DNA from: Streptomyces changanensis
GTDB lineage: Bacteria; Actinomycetota; Actinomycetes; Streptomycetales; Streptomycetaceae
Direction of reading: 5' to 3'
Length of the DNA: 64,000 nt
NCBI RefSeq assembly: GCF_024600715.1
Contig: NZ_CP102332.1
Location: 5,084,001-5,148,000 of the forward strand
The position numbers were made by a program, and so were the translations under genes. Below, piece by piece: positions 27,074 through 35,803 of this stretch. Numbering within the stretch: the first letter of the stretch is position 1; the number at the start of each line of letters is the position of its first letter. The notes under the pieces are model-generated. The model searched no databases, was not told the DNA's origin, and worked only from the letters and a program-made list of their open reading frames with translations.

Positions 27074-29965
27074 ATGCTGAACCCGTCCGATCAGTCGGCG
27101 CACGCCTATCCAGACCACTGGGAAGCAGACGTGGTGCTGCGCGACGGCGGCACCGCGCGGATCAGACCGATCACCACGGACGACGCCGAACGCCTGGTCA
27201 GCTTCTACGAGCAGGTCTCGGACGAGTCGAAGTACTACCGGTTCTTCGCACCCTACCCCCGCCTCTCCGCCAAGGACGTGCGGCATTTCACCCACCACGA
27301 CTACGTGGACCGGGTGGGGCTGGCCGCCACGATCGGCGGCGAGTTCATCGCGACCGTCCGCTACGACCGCATCGACGAGCACGGCCACCCCGCCACCGCT
27401 CCGGCCGCCGACGCCGAGGTCGCCTTCCTCGTCCAGGACGCGCACCAGGGCCGGGGCGTCGCCTCCGCCCTCCTCGAACACATCGCCGCCGTCGCCCGCG
27501 AGCGCGGCATCCACCGGTTCGCCGCCGAGGTCCTGCCCGCCAACACCAAAATGATCAAGGTGTTCACGGACGCCGGGTACACCCAGAAGCGCAGCTTCGA
27601 GGACGGCGCCGTCCGCCTCCACCTCGACCTGGAGCCCACCGACCGCTCCCTCGCCGTCCAGCGCGCCCGCGAGCAGCGCGCCGAGGCACGGTCCGTGCAG
27701 CGCCTCCTCGCCCCCGGCTCGGTCGCCGTCGTGGGCGCGGGCCGCACCCCCGGCGGCGTCGGCCGGACCGTCCTGCGCAACCTCGTCGGTGCCGGCTTCA
27801 CCGGTCGCGCGTACGCCGTGAACAGCGCCCTCCCCGAGGGGCCCGCCACGCTGGAGGGCGTCCCCGCGCACCGCTCCGTCCGCGACATCGGCGAGCCGGT
27901 CGACCTCGCGGTCGTCGCCGTGCCCGCCGAACGGGTCCCGGAGGCCGTCGCCGACTGCGGCGAGCACGGCGTGCGCGGTCTGGTCGTCCTCTCCGCCGGT
28001 TACGCCGAGAGCGGCCCCGCGGGCCGGGAGCGCCAGCGCGCCCTGGTACGGCAGGCCCGCTCGTACGGCATGCGGGTCATCGGCCCCAACGCCTTCGGCG
28101 TCATCAACACCGCGGACGGCGCCCGGCTCAACGCCTCCCTCGCCCCCCAGCTCCCGGCCGCCGGCCGCATCGGCCTGTTCACCCAGTCGGGCGCGATCGG
28201 CATCGCGCTCCTCGCGGGGCTGCACCGGCGCGGCGCCGGCGTGTCGTCGTTCGTCTCCTCCGGCAACCGGGCGGACGTCTCCGGCAACGACATCCTCCAG
28301 TACTGGTACGAGGACCCCGACACCGACGTGGTCCTGCTCTATCTGGAGTCGATCGGCAACCCGCGCAAGTTCACCCGGCTGGCCCGCCGGACCGCCGCCG
28401 TCAAGCCGGTCGTCGTCGTCAAGGGCGCCCGGCACAGCGGCAGCGCGCCGCCCGGCCACGCCGTGCCCGTCACCCGCATCCCGCACGCCACGGTGTCGGC
28501 CCTGCTCCGGCAGGCCGGGGTGATTCGCGTCGACACCGTCACGGAACTGGTCGACGCGGGGCTGCTCCTCGCCGGGCAGCCGCTTCCCGCGGGCCCGCGG
28601 GTCGCGATCCTCGGCAACTCGGAGTCGCTCGGCCTCCTCACCTACGACGCCTGCCTCACCGAGGGGCTGCGGCCGCTGCCGCCCCGGGACCTGACCACCG
28701 CGGCCACCCCGGACGACTTCCGTACGGCGCTCGCCGCGGCGCTGCACGACGACGCCTGTGACGCGGTCGTCGTCACCGCCATCCCGTCGGTCGGCCCGCA
28801 CGGCGGCATCGACACGTCCGGCGAGGGGGAGGTGCTGGCCGCGGCACTGCGGGCGGCCCGCGCCGCGGCGCCGGCGAAGCCGGTCGTCGTGGTCCACGTG
28901 GAGCTGGGCGCGCTGGCGGACGCCCTCGCCGCCGCCACGAGCACCGCCCCCGCCCCGGAACACCCCACCGGCACGACGCCCCCACCCACCCCGCCGGCCC
29001 CCGCCGCCACCCGGGCACACACCCAGCCCACCGCCACCCCGCCCACCGGCACCGCCGCCCCGCCCACCGGCACCACACCTCCCGCCACCCCCGGCCACAT
29101 CCCCGCCTACCCCGCAGCCGAACGCGCCGTCCGCGCCCTCGCCGAAGCCGTCCGGTACGCCGAGTGGCGCCGCAAGGTCGCCGACCCCGGCCGGGTCCCC
29201 GAGTACGAGGGGATCGACGAGACCGGGGCAGCCGCGCGGATCCAGGACCTCCTGGACACGCCGGAGGCGGGAGAGCGGGGTGTCACGCTCACACCGGACG
29301 ACGCCCACCGGCTGCTCGGCCGCTACGGCATCGCCGTGCGGCCCGCCCTCCCCGCGCCCGACCCCGACACCGCCGTGCGGGCCGCCGCCCGGCTCGGCTA
29401 CCCCGTCGCGCTGAAGACCACCGCGCCGCACCTGCGCCACCGCCCCGACCTCGGCGGCGTACGCCTGGACCTCGCCACCGAGGAGCAGCTGCGCGCCGCG
29501 TACACCGAGCTGACGGATGCCCTGGGCAAGCCCACCGAGCTCCAGCCGGTCGTCCAGGCCATGGTCCCGCGCGGCGTGGACACCGTCGTGCGCGCCGCGA
29601 TCGACCCCGGCGTCGGCGCCGTGCTCTCCTTCGGCCTCGCCGGAGCCCCCTCCGAGCTCCTCGGGGACACCGCCCACCGTCTCGTCCCGGCCACCGACCG
29701 CGACGTCGCCGAGCAGATCCGCTCCATCCGGACCGCCCCGCTCCTCTTCGGCTGGCGCGGCTCCGCCCCCGTCGACACCGCCGCCCTGGAGGAGCTGCTG
29801 CTGCGCGTGTCGCGGCTGGTGGACGACCACCCCGAGGTGGTCGCCGTCGCCCTGGAACCGGTCGTCGTCGCCCCCCGCGGCCTCGCCGTCCTCGGCGCGA
29901 CCGTCCGGCTCGCCCCACCACCCGCCCGCACCGACATCGGCCCCCGCCGGCTCCCCAGCTACTAG
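27074..29965 (+). CDS. GNAT-acyl-CoA synthetase fusion, Pat-type protein acetyltransferase
   Basis: This 963-residue protein has an N-terminal GNAT domain at about 10-180, with the acetyl-CoA loop in QDAHQGRGVASALLEH. NDP-forming acyl-CoA synthetase modules follow: CoA-binding fold (about 205-330), succinyl-CoA-ligase-like domain (about 345-510), then ATP-grasp (about 720-950). A Pro/Thr-rich linker (about 620-690) joins the last part. GNAT-first order matches PatA of S. lividans, which acetylates acetyl-CoA synthetase and other acyl-CoA synthetases to switch them off. The synthetase part is thought to sense ligand rather than catalyse. The ATG at 27074 has TACCCT six bases upstream, suggesting a leaderless message. 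Confidence 0.85.
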   Translation: MLNPSDQSAHAYPDHWEADVVLRDGGTARIRPITTDDAERLVSFYEQVSDESKYYRFFAPYPRLSAKDVRHFTHHDYVDRVGLAATIGGEFIATVRYDRIDEHGHPATAPAADAEVAFLVQDAHQGRGVASALLEHIAAVARERGIHRFAAEVLPANTKMIKVFTDAGYTQKRSFEDGAVRLHLDLEPTDRSLAVQRAREQRAEARSVQRLLAPGSVAVVGAGRTPGGVGRTVLRNLVGAGFTGRAYAVNSALPEGPATLEGVPAHRSVRDIGEPVDLAVVAVPAERVPEAVADCGEHGVRGLVVLSAGYAESGPAGRERQRALVRQARSYGMRVIGPNAFGVINTADGARLNASLAPQLPAAGRIGLFTQSGAIGIALLAGLHRRGAGVSSFVSSGNRADVSGNDILQYWYEDPDTDVVLLYLESIGNPRKFTRLARRTAAVKPVVVVKGARHSGSAPPGHAVPVTRIPHATVSALLRQAGVIRVDTVTELVDAGLLLAGQPLPAGPRVAILGNSESLGLLTYDACLTEGLRPLPPRDLTTAATPDDFRTALAAALHDDACDAVVVTAIPSVGPHGGIDTSGEGEVLAAALRAARAAAPAKPVVVVHVELGALADALAAATSTAPAPEHPTGTTPPPTPPAPAATRAHTQPTATPPTGTAAPPTGTTPPATPGHIPAYPAAERAVRALAEAVRYAEWRRKVADPGRVPEYEGIDETGAAARIQDLLDTPEAGERGVTLTPDDAHRLLGRYGIAVRPALPAPDPDTAVRAAARLGYPVALKTTAPHLRHRPDLGGVRLDLATEEQLRAAYTELTDALGKPTELQPVVQAMVPRGVDTVVRAAIDPGVGAVLSFGLAGAPSELLGDTAHRLVPATDRDVAEQIRSIRTAPLLFGWRGSAPVDTAALEELLLRVSRLVDDHPEVVAVALEPVVVAPRGLAVLGATVRLAPPPARTDIGPRRLPSY

Positions 29966-30018
29966 GCACTCCTCGCGGGGACGCCTCCGCGACCGTCACC
30001 GGGTGCCCGTACGCCCCT

Positions 30019-30024
30019 TAGGAT
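30019..30024 (+). promoter_or_regulatory. Leaderless-type -10 box of the DUF5998 operon
   Basis: TAGGAT lies seven bases before the ATG at 30032, the spacing expected when transcription starts at the start codon. The two upstream bases TC do not form a ribosome site, although TGGAG overlaps the spacer. Confidence 0.45.
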
Positions 30025-30031
30025 GGAGTCC

Positions 30032-30616
30032 ATGGCGAAGACCGGTACGACGACCCAGGGGCTGCGCGCGGCCATCGAGCGCAGCGGCTACTACCCGGCC
30101 CTCGTGGCCGAGGCGGTGGAGGCCGCCATCGGCGGCGAGCCGATCTCGTCGTACCTCGTCCACCAGGAGACCACCTTCGACGCGAACGAGGTGCGGCGCC
30201 ACGTCACCGTCCTCGTCCTCACGTCGACGCGCTTCATCGTGAGCCACACCGACGAGCAGAACGCCGACACCAGCTCCCCGACGCCGTACGCGACCACGTC
30301 CACCGAGTCCGTCAAGCTCGACCGGATCTCGTCGGTGGTCGTCAGCCGCGTCGTGGCGAACCCCGAGGCGTACACGCCCGGCTCCCTCCCCCGCGAGGTG
30401 GTCCTCACGGTCGGCTGGGGCGCCGTCGCCCGCATCGACCTGGAGCCCGCCGCCTGCGGCGACGCGAACTGCGACGCCGACCACGGCTACACCGGCAGCT
30501 CCACCGCAGACGACCTCAGCCTCCGCGTCAGCGAGGCCGGCGACGGCCCCGAGACGGTCCGCCAGGCGTTGCACTTCGCCCAGGCCCTGTCCGAAGCCAC
30601 CGCGGCCACCCGCTGA
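30032..30616 (+). CDS. Conserved protein of unknown function (DUF5998)
   Basis: This 194-residue soluble protein is of a kind conserved in actinobacteria just upstream of the phosphatase-like gene that follows. It has no membrane segment or signal peptide. The sequence alternates beta-strand-like blocks (VTVLVLTSTRFIVSH, REVVLTVGWGAVARIDL) with a Cys-containing loop (CGDANCDADHGY) that might bind a metal. The fold may be PH-like; this is a guess. The stop codon overlaps the ATG of the next gene by one base, so the two are translationally coupled. An in-frame ATG at 30023 is less likely because AGG abuts it. Confidence 0.8.
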   Translation: MAKTGTTTQGLRAAIERSGYYPALVAEAVEAAIGGEPISSYLVHQETTFDANEVRRHVTVLVLTSTRFIVSHTDEQNADTSSPTPYATTSTESVKLDRISSVVVSRVVANPEAYTPGSLPREVVLTVGWGAVARIDLEPAACGDANCDADHGYTGSSTADDLSLRVSEAGDGPETVRQALHFAQALSEATAATR

Positions 30617-31821
30617 TGGTCCAGCCCGCCACCACGGCCTCCGCCTGGCCCGACGACCCGGTACCGCTGGCCCTCGACACCGCGCCCGTACCCGAGTACG
30701 GCACCGGCTCGCTCGCCGACCTGCTGCCGACCCTGGCGGCCGGGCTCGGTGTGCCGGACTTCGCACCGCGCATCGCGGAGCTGACGCCGGCCGACCGGGT
30801 CTGCGTCTTCCTCATCGACGGGCTCGGCTGGGAACAGGTGCGGGCGCACCCCGCCGAGGCGCCGTTCTTGACCTCGCTCCTCGGCACCTCGCGCGGCGGC
30901 ACGGGCCGTCCCCTCACCTCGGGCTTCCCCGCCACCACCGCGACCTCCCTCGCCTCGGTCGGCACCGGACTGCCCCCGGGAGCCCACGGCCTCGCCGGGT
31001 ACACCGTCCGCGACCCGGACAGCGGGCAGCTGATGAACCAGCTGCGCTGGCGCCCCTGGACGCCGCCGCACGTCTGGCAGCCCTACCCCACGGTGTTCCA
31101 GCTGGCCGACGCGGCGGGCGTCCACACGGCGCAGGTGTCGTCCCCGGCCTTCCAGGACACACCGCTCACCAAGGTCGCCCTCAGCGGCGGGACCTTCCAC
31201 GGGCGGCTCTCCGGCGAGGAGCGCATGGACTTCACCGCCCGGCAGCTCGCCGCCGCCGACCGCGCGCTGCTCTACACGTACTACAGCGAGGTGGACGGCG
31301 CGGGGCACCGCTTCGGCGTCGACTCGGACGCCTGGCGCGGGCAGCTGATGCACGCCGACCAGCTCGTCCAGCGGCTCGCCGAACAGCTCCCGCCGCGCTC
31401 CGTGCTCTACGTCACGGCCGACCACGGCATGGTGGACATCCCCTTCGACGAGGAGTCGCGGATCGACTTCGACGAGGACTGGGAGCTGCGCGCCGGCGTC
31501 GCCCTCCTCGGCGGCGAGGGCCGCGCCCGCCACGTGTACGCGGTGCCCGGCGCCGCGTCCGACGTCCTCGCCTGCTGGCGCGAGGTGCTCGGCGACCGCT
31601 TCTGGGTCGCCGGCCGCGACGAGGCGGTGGAGGCCGGCTGGTTCGGGCCGCACATCGACGAGCGGGTCCACGGCCGGATCGGCGACGTCGTCGCGGCCGC
31701 CCATGACGACGTGGCCCTGACGGCCTCCATCGAGGAGCCGCACGAGTCGGCGATGGCCGGCATGCACGGCTCCATGACCGCCGCCGAACAGCTCGTCCCG
31801 CTGCTCGAAGTGCGCCCGTAA
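30616..31821 (+). CDS. Alkaline-phosphatase-superfamily phosphodiesterase/pyrophosphatase
   Basis: This 401-residue protein is similar to type I phosphodiesterase/nucleotide pyrophosphatases. The metal and nucleophile blocks are visible: FLIDGLGWEQV (first Asp), GFPATTATSLAS with the nucleophilic Thr, YYSEVDGAGHRFG (Asp/His), TADHGMVD (Asp-His) and GMHGSM (final His). No secretion signal is apparent, so it may act inside the cell. The substrate is unknown; nucleotides or phosphodiesters are typical. It is coupled to DUF5998 by a TGATG overlap and followed closely by tdk. Confidence 0.88.
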   Translation: MVQPATTASAWPDDPVPLALDTAPVPEYGTGSLADLLPTLAAGLGVPDFAPRIAELTPADRVCVFLIDGLGWEQVRAHPAEAPFLTSLLGTSRGGTGRPLTSGFPATTATSLASVGTGLPPGAHGLAGYTVRDPDSGQLMNQLRWRPWTPPHVWQPYPTVFQLADAAGVHTAQVSSPAFQDTPLTKVALSGGTFHGRLSGEERMDFTARQLAAADRALLYTYYSEVDGAGHRFGVDSDAWRGQLMHADQLVQRLAEQLPPRSVLYVTADHGMVDIPFDEESRIDFDEDWELRAGVALLGGEGRARHVYAVPGAASDVLACWREVLGDRFWVAGRDEAVEAGWFGPHIDERVHGRIGDVVAAAHDDVALTASIEEPHESAMAGMHGSMTAAEQLVPLLEVRP

Positions 31822-31880
31822 CCGCCGCGCGCTCCCCGCCCCCGCTTCCTCCCGTGGACCCGAAAGGTCGTCGCCTCCCC

Positions 31881-32582
31881 ATGCCCGAGCTGGTGTTCTT
31901 CTCCGGAACGATGGACTGCGGAAAGAGCACCCTGGCTCTGCAGATCGAGCACAACCGGTCCGCGCGCGGCCTCCAGGGCATGATCTTCACCCGGAACGAC
32001 CGCGCGGGGGCGGGCAAGCTCTCCTCCCGCCTCGGCCTGGTCACGGAGGCCGTCGAGGCCGCCGAGGAGTTCGACTTCTACGCCTACCTCGTCGACCACC
32101 TGTCGCGCGGCGGCCGCTGCGACTACGTCATCGCGGACGAGGCGCAGTTCCTCGCCCCGGAGCAGATCGACCAGCTCGCGCGGGTCGTCGACGACCTGGA
32201 GCTGGACGTCTTCGCGTTCGGCATCACCACCGACTTCCGCTCCAAGCTCTTCCCCGGCTCGCAGCGGCTCGTGGAGCTCGCGGACCGGGTCGAGGTGCTG
32301 CAGGTGGAGGCGCTGTGCTGGTGCGGGGCGCGGGCCACGCACAACGCCCGCACCGTCGGCGGCGTGATGGTCGTCGAGGGCGCGCAGGTCGTCGTGGGCG
32401 ACGTCAACGCCGGGGACCAGGTCGGGTACGAGGTGCTGTGCCGGCGCCACCACCGCCGCCGCATGACGGCCGCGAGCGCCCATGCCGCCGCGCTCTCCCC
32501 GGACGTCCTCCCCGTCGAACCGGCCGGGCCCGCCGAGCGCGCCCGGCAGCCCCGGCCCACCGACCGCGTCCAGCCCGCCTGA
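31881..32582 (+). CDS. tdk: Thymidine kinase
   Basis: This 233-residue type II thymidine kinase phosphorylates thymidine with ATP in the salvage pathway. The P-loop SGTMDCGKST is at residues 8-17. DEAQF carries the catalytic Glu region, and a Zn lasso is suggested by CWCG and the C-terminal LCRRHH. The ATG at 31881 yields the canonical MPELVFFSG start. The GAAAGG at 31862 is rather far upstream, and an in-frame GTG at 31854 is a weaker alternative. A Pro/Ala tail of about 40 residues follows the kinase fold. It is downstream of the phosphatase-like gene on the same strand. Confidence 0.93.
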   Translation: MPELVFFSGTMDCGKSTLALQIEHNRSARGLQGMIFTRNDRAGAGKLSSRLGLVTEAVEAAEEFDFYAYLVDHLSRGGRCDYVIADEAQFLAPEQIDQLARVVDDLELDVFAFGITTDFRSKLFPGSQRLVELADRVEVLQVEALCWCGARATHNARTVGGVMVVEGAQVVVGDVNAGDQVGYEVLCRRHHRRRMTAASAHAAALSPDVLPVEPAGPAERARQPRPTDRVQPA

Positions 32583-32607
32583 CGTCCGCGGGCCGGGGCC
32601 CGTCCCG

Positions 32608-32637
32608 CGTACCGCCCGACGGTGTGCGGGCGGTACG
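32608..32637 (+). terminator. Terminator of tdk
   Basis: Eleven-bp arms CGTACCGCCCG / CGGGCGGTACG flank an eight-base loop, followed by TTCT. Confidence 0.8.
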
Positions 32638-32738
32638 TTCTACGGGGCCGGTGCGGCACGTCCGGCCGGCCGCCCGAGCGCGTGCGGTACGTACGTGCCC
32701 CGCAGCCGGTCCGCCCGGCGCGCGTACCCGCCTCCCAG

Positions 32739-32768
32739 CGGTAGCGGCGCCGCCGGCGGCCGCTACCG
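32739..32768 (-). terminator. Terminator of the VOC gene
   Basis: Ten-bp arms CGGTAGCGGC / GCCGCTACCG lie seven bases past the stop codon of the minus-strand VOC gene, facing the tdk terminator. Confidence 0.75.
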
Positions 32769-32774
32769 GGCAGG

Positions 32775-33548
32775 TCAGACCCCGGCCGACCGCACGATCG
32801 TGAACACGGCCCCCTCCGGGTCCGCCACCACCGCGTGCCGCCCCTCCGGGGCGTCGCCCGGCGGGCGCAGCACCCGCCCGCCCAGCTCCTCGACACGCCG
32901 GGCGGCGGCGTCCGGGTCCGCCACCTCGAACCAGGTCATCCAGTGCGCGCCGCGGTCGCGCGGCAGGGCGCTGCCCATCCCGCGCAACCCCGCGACGGGC
33001 TGCCCGCCCGCGCGGAGCGTCACGAGGTCCGTGTCGGCCGGGACCAGCGGATCCAGCTCGCAGCCGAAGACCGTCCGGTAGAACTTCGCGACCGACTCCG
33101 TGTCGTGGGTCAGCAGCTCGTTCCAGACCGGCGCGCCGGGCACGCCCCGCACGGCGGTCCCCAGGTGCGCGGCGGCCTGCCAGACTCCGAAGACGGCGCC
33201 CGACGGGTCGGAGCAGATCACGATCCGCCCGGCCTCGCCCGCGTCGATCGGCCCGACGGCGACCGTCCCGCCCGCACAGCGGATCGATTCGGCGGCGTCG
33301 CGGGCGTCGCGGGTCGCCAGGTACGTGGTCCAGGAGACCGGCAGATGGCGGTCGGCGGGCAGCCGGCCGAGGCCGGCGACCTCCAGCCCGTCGAGCAGGG
33401 CGCGCACGTACGGGCCGAGCTGCCGAGGACCGGGGCGGAACTCCCAGCCGAAGAGCTCCCCGTAGAACCTCTGTGTCGCGTCAAGGCCGTGCACCATCAA
33501 GCTCACCCAACAGGGTGTACCCGGCTCGCGCCGAGTCGCCTCGGTCAT
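32775..33548 (-). CDS. VOC-superfamily (glyoxalase-like) protein, two domains
   Basis: This 257-residue protein is made of two VOC modules: GTPCWVSLMVHGLDATQRFYGELFGW, residues about 8-33 and onward, and APVWNELLTHDTESVAKFYRTVFG. Each contributes beta-alpha-beta-beta-beta units with His/Glu-type metal positions partly replaced (GVPGAPVWNE, AHWMTWFEV). Related Streptomyces proteins are annotated as hydroxylases or bleomycin-resistance-like; the real function is unknown. The ATG at 33548 (minus strand) has AGGAG about ten bases upstream. It is divergent from the sulfurtransferase gene, with 227 bases between them. Confidence 0.85.
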   Translation of the reverse strand: MTEATRREPGTPCWVSLMVHGLDATQRFYGELFGWEFRPGPRQLGPYVRALLDGLEVAGLGRLPADRHLPVSWTTYLATRDARDAAESIRCAGGTVAVGPIDAGEAGRIVICSDPSGAVFGVWQAAAHLGTAVRGVPGAPVWNELLTHDTESVAKFYRTVFGCELDPLVPADTDLVTLRAGGQPVAGLRGMGSALPRDRGAHWMTWFEVADPDAAARRVEELGGRVLRPPGDAPEGRHAVVADPEGAVFTIVRSAGV

Positions 33549-33775
33549 CGTCACACTCTCCTCGGACCATCGTCGTGGCCGTACGGGGGGACGGGGCGCG
33601 GACCGCCCGTGCCCTGCGGCTTCACGCCTCGTCAGATGCTCGCACCGCAGGCCGGACGGTGCGCCCGGGGCGCGCCGCGGTTTGGCGCGATCCCGCAGGA
33701 GGATGCCCGGATTTCCGTGACCCATCCGCTTGGGGACGTCCCGGCGCGGCCCGTGTCTGCGCGAGGATGGCACGT

Positions 33776-34636
33776 ATGAAGCCCAACGCAAGCACCGACT
33801 CGAACCCCCTGGTCTCCGCGGCGGAGCTCGCGGCCGAGCTGGCGGCACCGGGCCCCGGCGGGGCCCCCGTCCTGCTCGACGTCCGCTGGGAGCTCGGCGG
33901 CCCTCCCGGACGCCCCGCGTACGAGGCCGGTCACCTCCCCGGCGCCGTGTACGTGGACCTCGACGCGGAACTGGCCGGCGCTCCCGGTCCCCGTGGCCGC
34001 CACCCCCTGCCGGACCTCGCGGCCTTCGGGGCGGCGATGCGTGCGGCGGGCGTCCGTGCCGAGGCGCCCGTGGTCGCGTACGACGGCGGCCAGGGCTGGG
34101 CGGCGGCCCGCGCCTGGTGGCTGCTGCGCTGGGCGGGCCACCCCGACGTCCGGGTCCTGGACGGCGGTCTGGCCGCGTGGCGGGGCGAACTGTCCCTGGA
34201 AGTCCCGCGACCGGCGCCGGGCGACTTCACCCCGGTACCGGGCGGGCTGCCGCTGCTGGACGCGGACGCCGCCGCCGCCGTGGCCCGGTCCGGACTGCTG
34301 CTGGACGCCCGCGCGGGGGAGCGGTACCGGGGCGAGGTCGAGCCGATCGACCCCGTGGCCGGGCACGTCCCGGGCGCGGTGTCGGCCCCGACGACCGGCA
34401 ACGTCGCGCCGGACGGCCGCTTCCTGCCCGCGGAGGCGCTGGCGGCGCGCTTCAAGGAGCTGGGCGCGCTCGACACGCCCGAGGTGGGCGTGTACTGCGG
34501 CTCGGGCGTCTCCGCGGCCCACGAGGTGCTGGCCATGGAGGTCGCCGGGATCAAGGCGGCGCTGTACGCCGGCTCGTGGTCCGAGTGGTCGCGCGACCCG
34601 TCGAGGCCGGTCGCCACGGGCGCCGACCGGGGCTGA
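33776..34636 (+). CDS. Thiosulfate/3-mercaptopyruvate sulfurtransferase (tandem rhodanese)
   Basis: This 286-residue protein has two rhodanese domains: an inactive N-terminal one (LLDVRW, AGHLPGAVYVDLD) and a catalytic one with Cys241 in YCGSGVSAAH. The CGSGVxA loop is the mercaptopyruvate-type signature, so 3-mercaptopyruvate is the likely sulfur donor. It moves sulfur to cyanide or thiols in the cytoplasm. The ATG at 33776 has GAGGAT seven bases upstream; an ATG nine bases earlier (33767) is in frame. Its end runs into a short tandem repeat that spans the stop codon. Confidence 0.9.
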   Translation: MKPNASTDSNPLVSAAELAAELAAPGPGGAPVLLDVRWELGGPPGRPAYEAGHLPGAVYVDLDAELAGAPGPRGRHPLPDLAAFGAAMRAAGVRAEAPVVAYDGGQGWAAARAWWLLRWAGHPDVRVLDGGLAAWRGELSLEVPRPAPGDFTPVPGGLPLLDADAAAAVARSGLLLDARAGERYRGEVEPIDPVAGHVPGAVSAPTTGNVAPDGRFLPAEALAARFKELGALDTPEVGVYCGSGVSAAHEVLAMEVAGIKAALYAGSWSEWSRDPSRPVATGADRG

Positions 34637-34700
34637 CGAGACCGGGGACGACCGGGGCTGACGAGCACAGGCGCCGACCGGGCTGACGAGACCGGGCGCC
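34620..34700 (+). repeat. Tandem 25-26-bp repeats across the sulfurtransferase stop codon
   Basis: CGACCGGGGCTGACGAG starts at 34624, 34649 and (with one G missing) 34675, a spacing of 25 and 26 bases. A partial fourth copy follows. The first copy contains the stop codon, so expansion could alter the protein end or the 3' region. Confidence 0.7.
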
Positions 34701-34733
34701 GAGGGGGTGGACGAGCGCGGCGGACGACCGGGC

Positions 34734-34758
34734 GGCGTGGCCGGGCCACGGCCACGCC
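34734..34758. terminator. Hairpin between convergent sulfurtransferase and sepH genes
   Basis: Nine-bp arms GGCGTGGCC / GGCCACGCC enclose a seven-base loop, 20 bases from the sepH stop codon. Confidence 0.6.
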
Positions 34759-34777
34759 CCGGGTGTGCCGCCGGTCG

Positions 34778-35803
34778 CTACTCCTGCTTCTTGCGGCGCG
34801 TGCCGAAGACGATCTCGTCCCAGCTGGGGACGGCCGCCCGGCGACCGGGGCGGACCCCGTCCGCCTCGGCCTGGCGGTCGGTCGTGCCGACCAACCGGTC
34901 GCGGTGGCCGCTCACCGAACGCGGCATCAGCACGTCCGCGTACGCCGACCCGGCGCCGGCCGACGCGGCGGGCGCCGGCGGCTCCTCGGCGTCCGGCTCC
35001 GTGTCGTCCTCGGACGCCGCGGCGTCCGAACCGGTGGGACGGTCGGGGACGACCATGTCGCCCCGGAAGCTCGGTACGGCCTCCAGCAGGCTGGTCAGCG
35101 AGTCGCGTTCGGACTCCTCCGCCGGTTCGGCGCTCGGCGCGGGCGCCGCGGGCCGGTCCAGGGTCCGCTCGCGCGGCAGCCGCGCGATGCGGGGGACGAA
35201 GGGGAAGCTCGGCTCGGGGACGGCCACGGCGTCGTCGGTCTCGCCGATGAGGGCGCGCGCCTCGTCGTCGACGGCCTGCACCAGCCGCCGCGGCGGGTCG
35301 TACGTCCAGCTGGCGGTGTGCACCTCGCCGGCGACCCGGTAGACGAGCAGCACCTCCCAGGTGCCGTCGTCGCGGCGCCAGGAGTCCCAGGCCGCGGTGT
35401 CCTTCTCGGCGCCGCGCAGCAGCAGCCGCTCCTGCACGGCCTCGCCGAGCTGGGGACCGGCGTTCTCACCGGGGCGGCGGACGGGGGTCTTGCGGGCCCG
35501 CTCCGCCATGAAGGCGCGCTCCGCGAGCACGGGGCCCTCGAACCGGCGCACCCGCTCGACCGGGATGCCGGCGAGCTGGGCGACCTCCTCGGCGGAGGCA
35601 CCGGCTCGTATCCGCGCCTGGATGTCCCGGGGGCGGAGATGGCTCTCCACCTCGATCTCGATCTGGCCGAGCCGGGGGCGGTCGTTGCGGACGGCGGCGC
35701 GCAGCCGTTCGTCGATCGGAAGCGTGTACTCCGTGCTGTCAGCAGCCTTCAGCACCAGTCGTGTGCCGTCGTTGGAGACGGCCACGACACGCAGTTCGGG
35801 CAT
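34778..35803 (-). CDS. sepH: Cell-division protein SepH (DUF3071)
   Basis: This 341-residue protein has an N-terminal DUF3071 domain with a helix-turn-helix-like segment (ASAEEVAQLAGIPVERVRRF, about residues 66-85). A long disordered acidic region follows (about 205-300). A conserved C-terminal end reads WDEIVFGTRRKK. In Streptomyces SepH binds FtsZ through the helix-turn-helix region, promotes Z-ring assembly and is needed for regular septation. The ATG at 35803 (minus strand) has GGGAGG five bases upstream. Its long upstream region carries a perfect palindrome overlapping a probable promoter. Confidence 0.94.
   Translation of the reverse strand: MPELRVVAVSNDGTRLVLKAADSTEYTLPIDERLRAAVRNDRPRLGQIEIEVESHLRPRDIQARIRAGASAEEVAQLAGIPVERVRRFEGPVLAERAFMAERARKTPVRRPGENAGPQLGEAVQERLLLRGAEKDTAAWDSWRRDDGTWEVLLVYRVAGEVHTASWTYDPPRRLVQAVDDEARALIGETDDAVAVPEPSFPFVPRIARLPRERTLDRPAAPAPSAEPAEESERDSLTSLLEAVPSFRGDMVVPDRPTGSDAAASEDDTEPDAEEPPAPAASAGAGSAYADVLMPRSVSGHRDRLVGTTDRQAEADGVRPGRRAAVPSWDEIVFGTRRKKQE

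Noticed and set aside
26966..29830. Minus-strand frame of 954 codons
   Set aside because: Antisense to the Pat gene, no ribosome site, Gly-rich low complexity.
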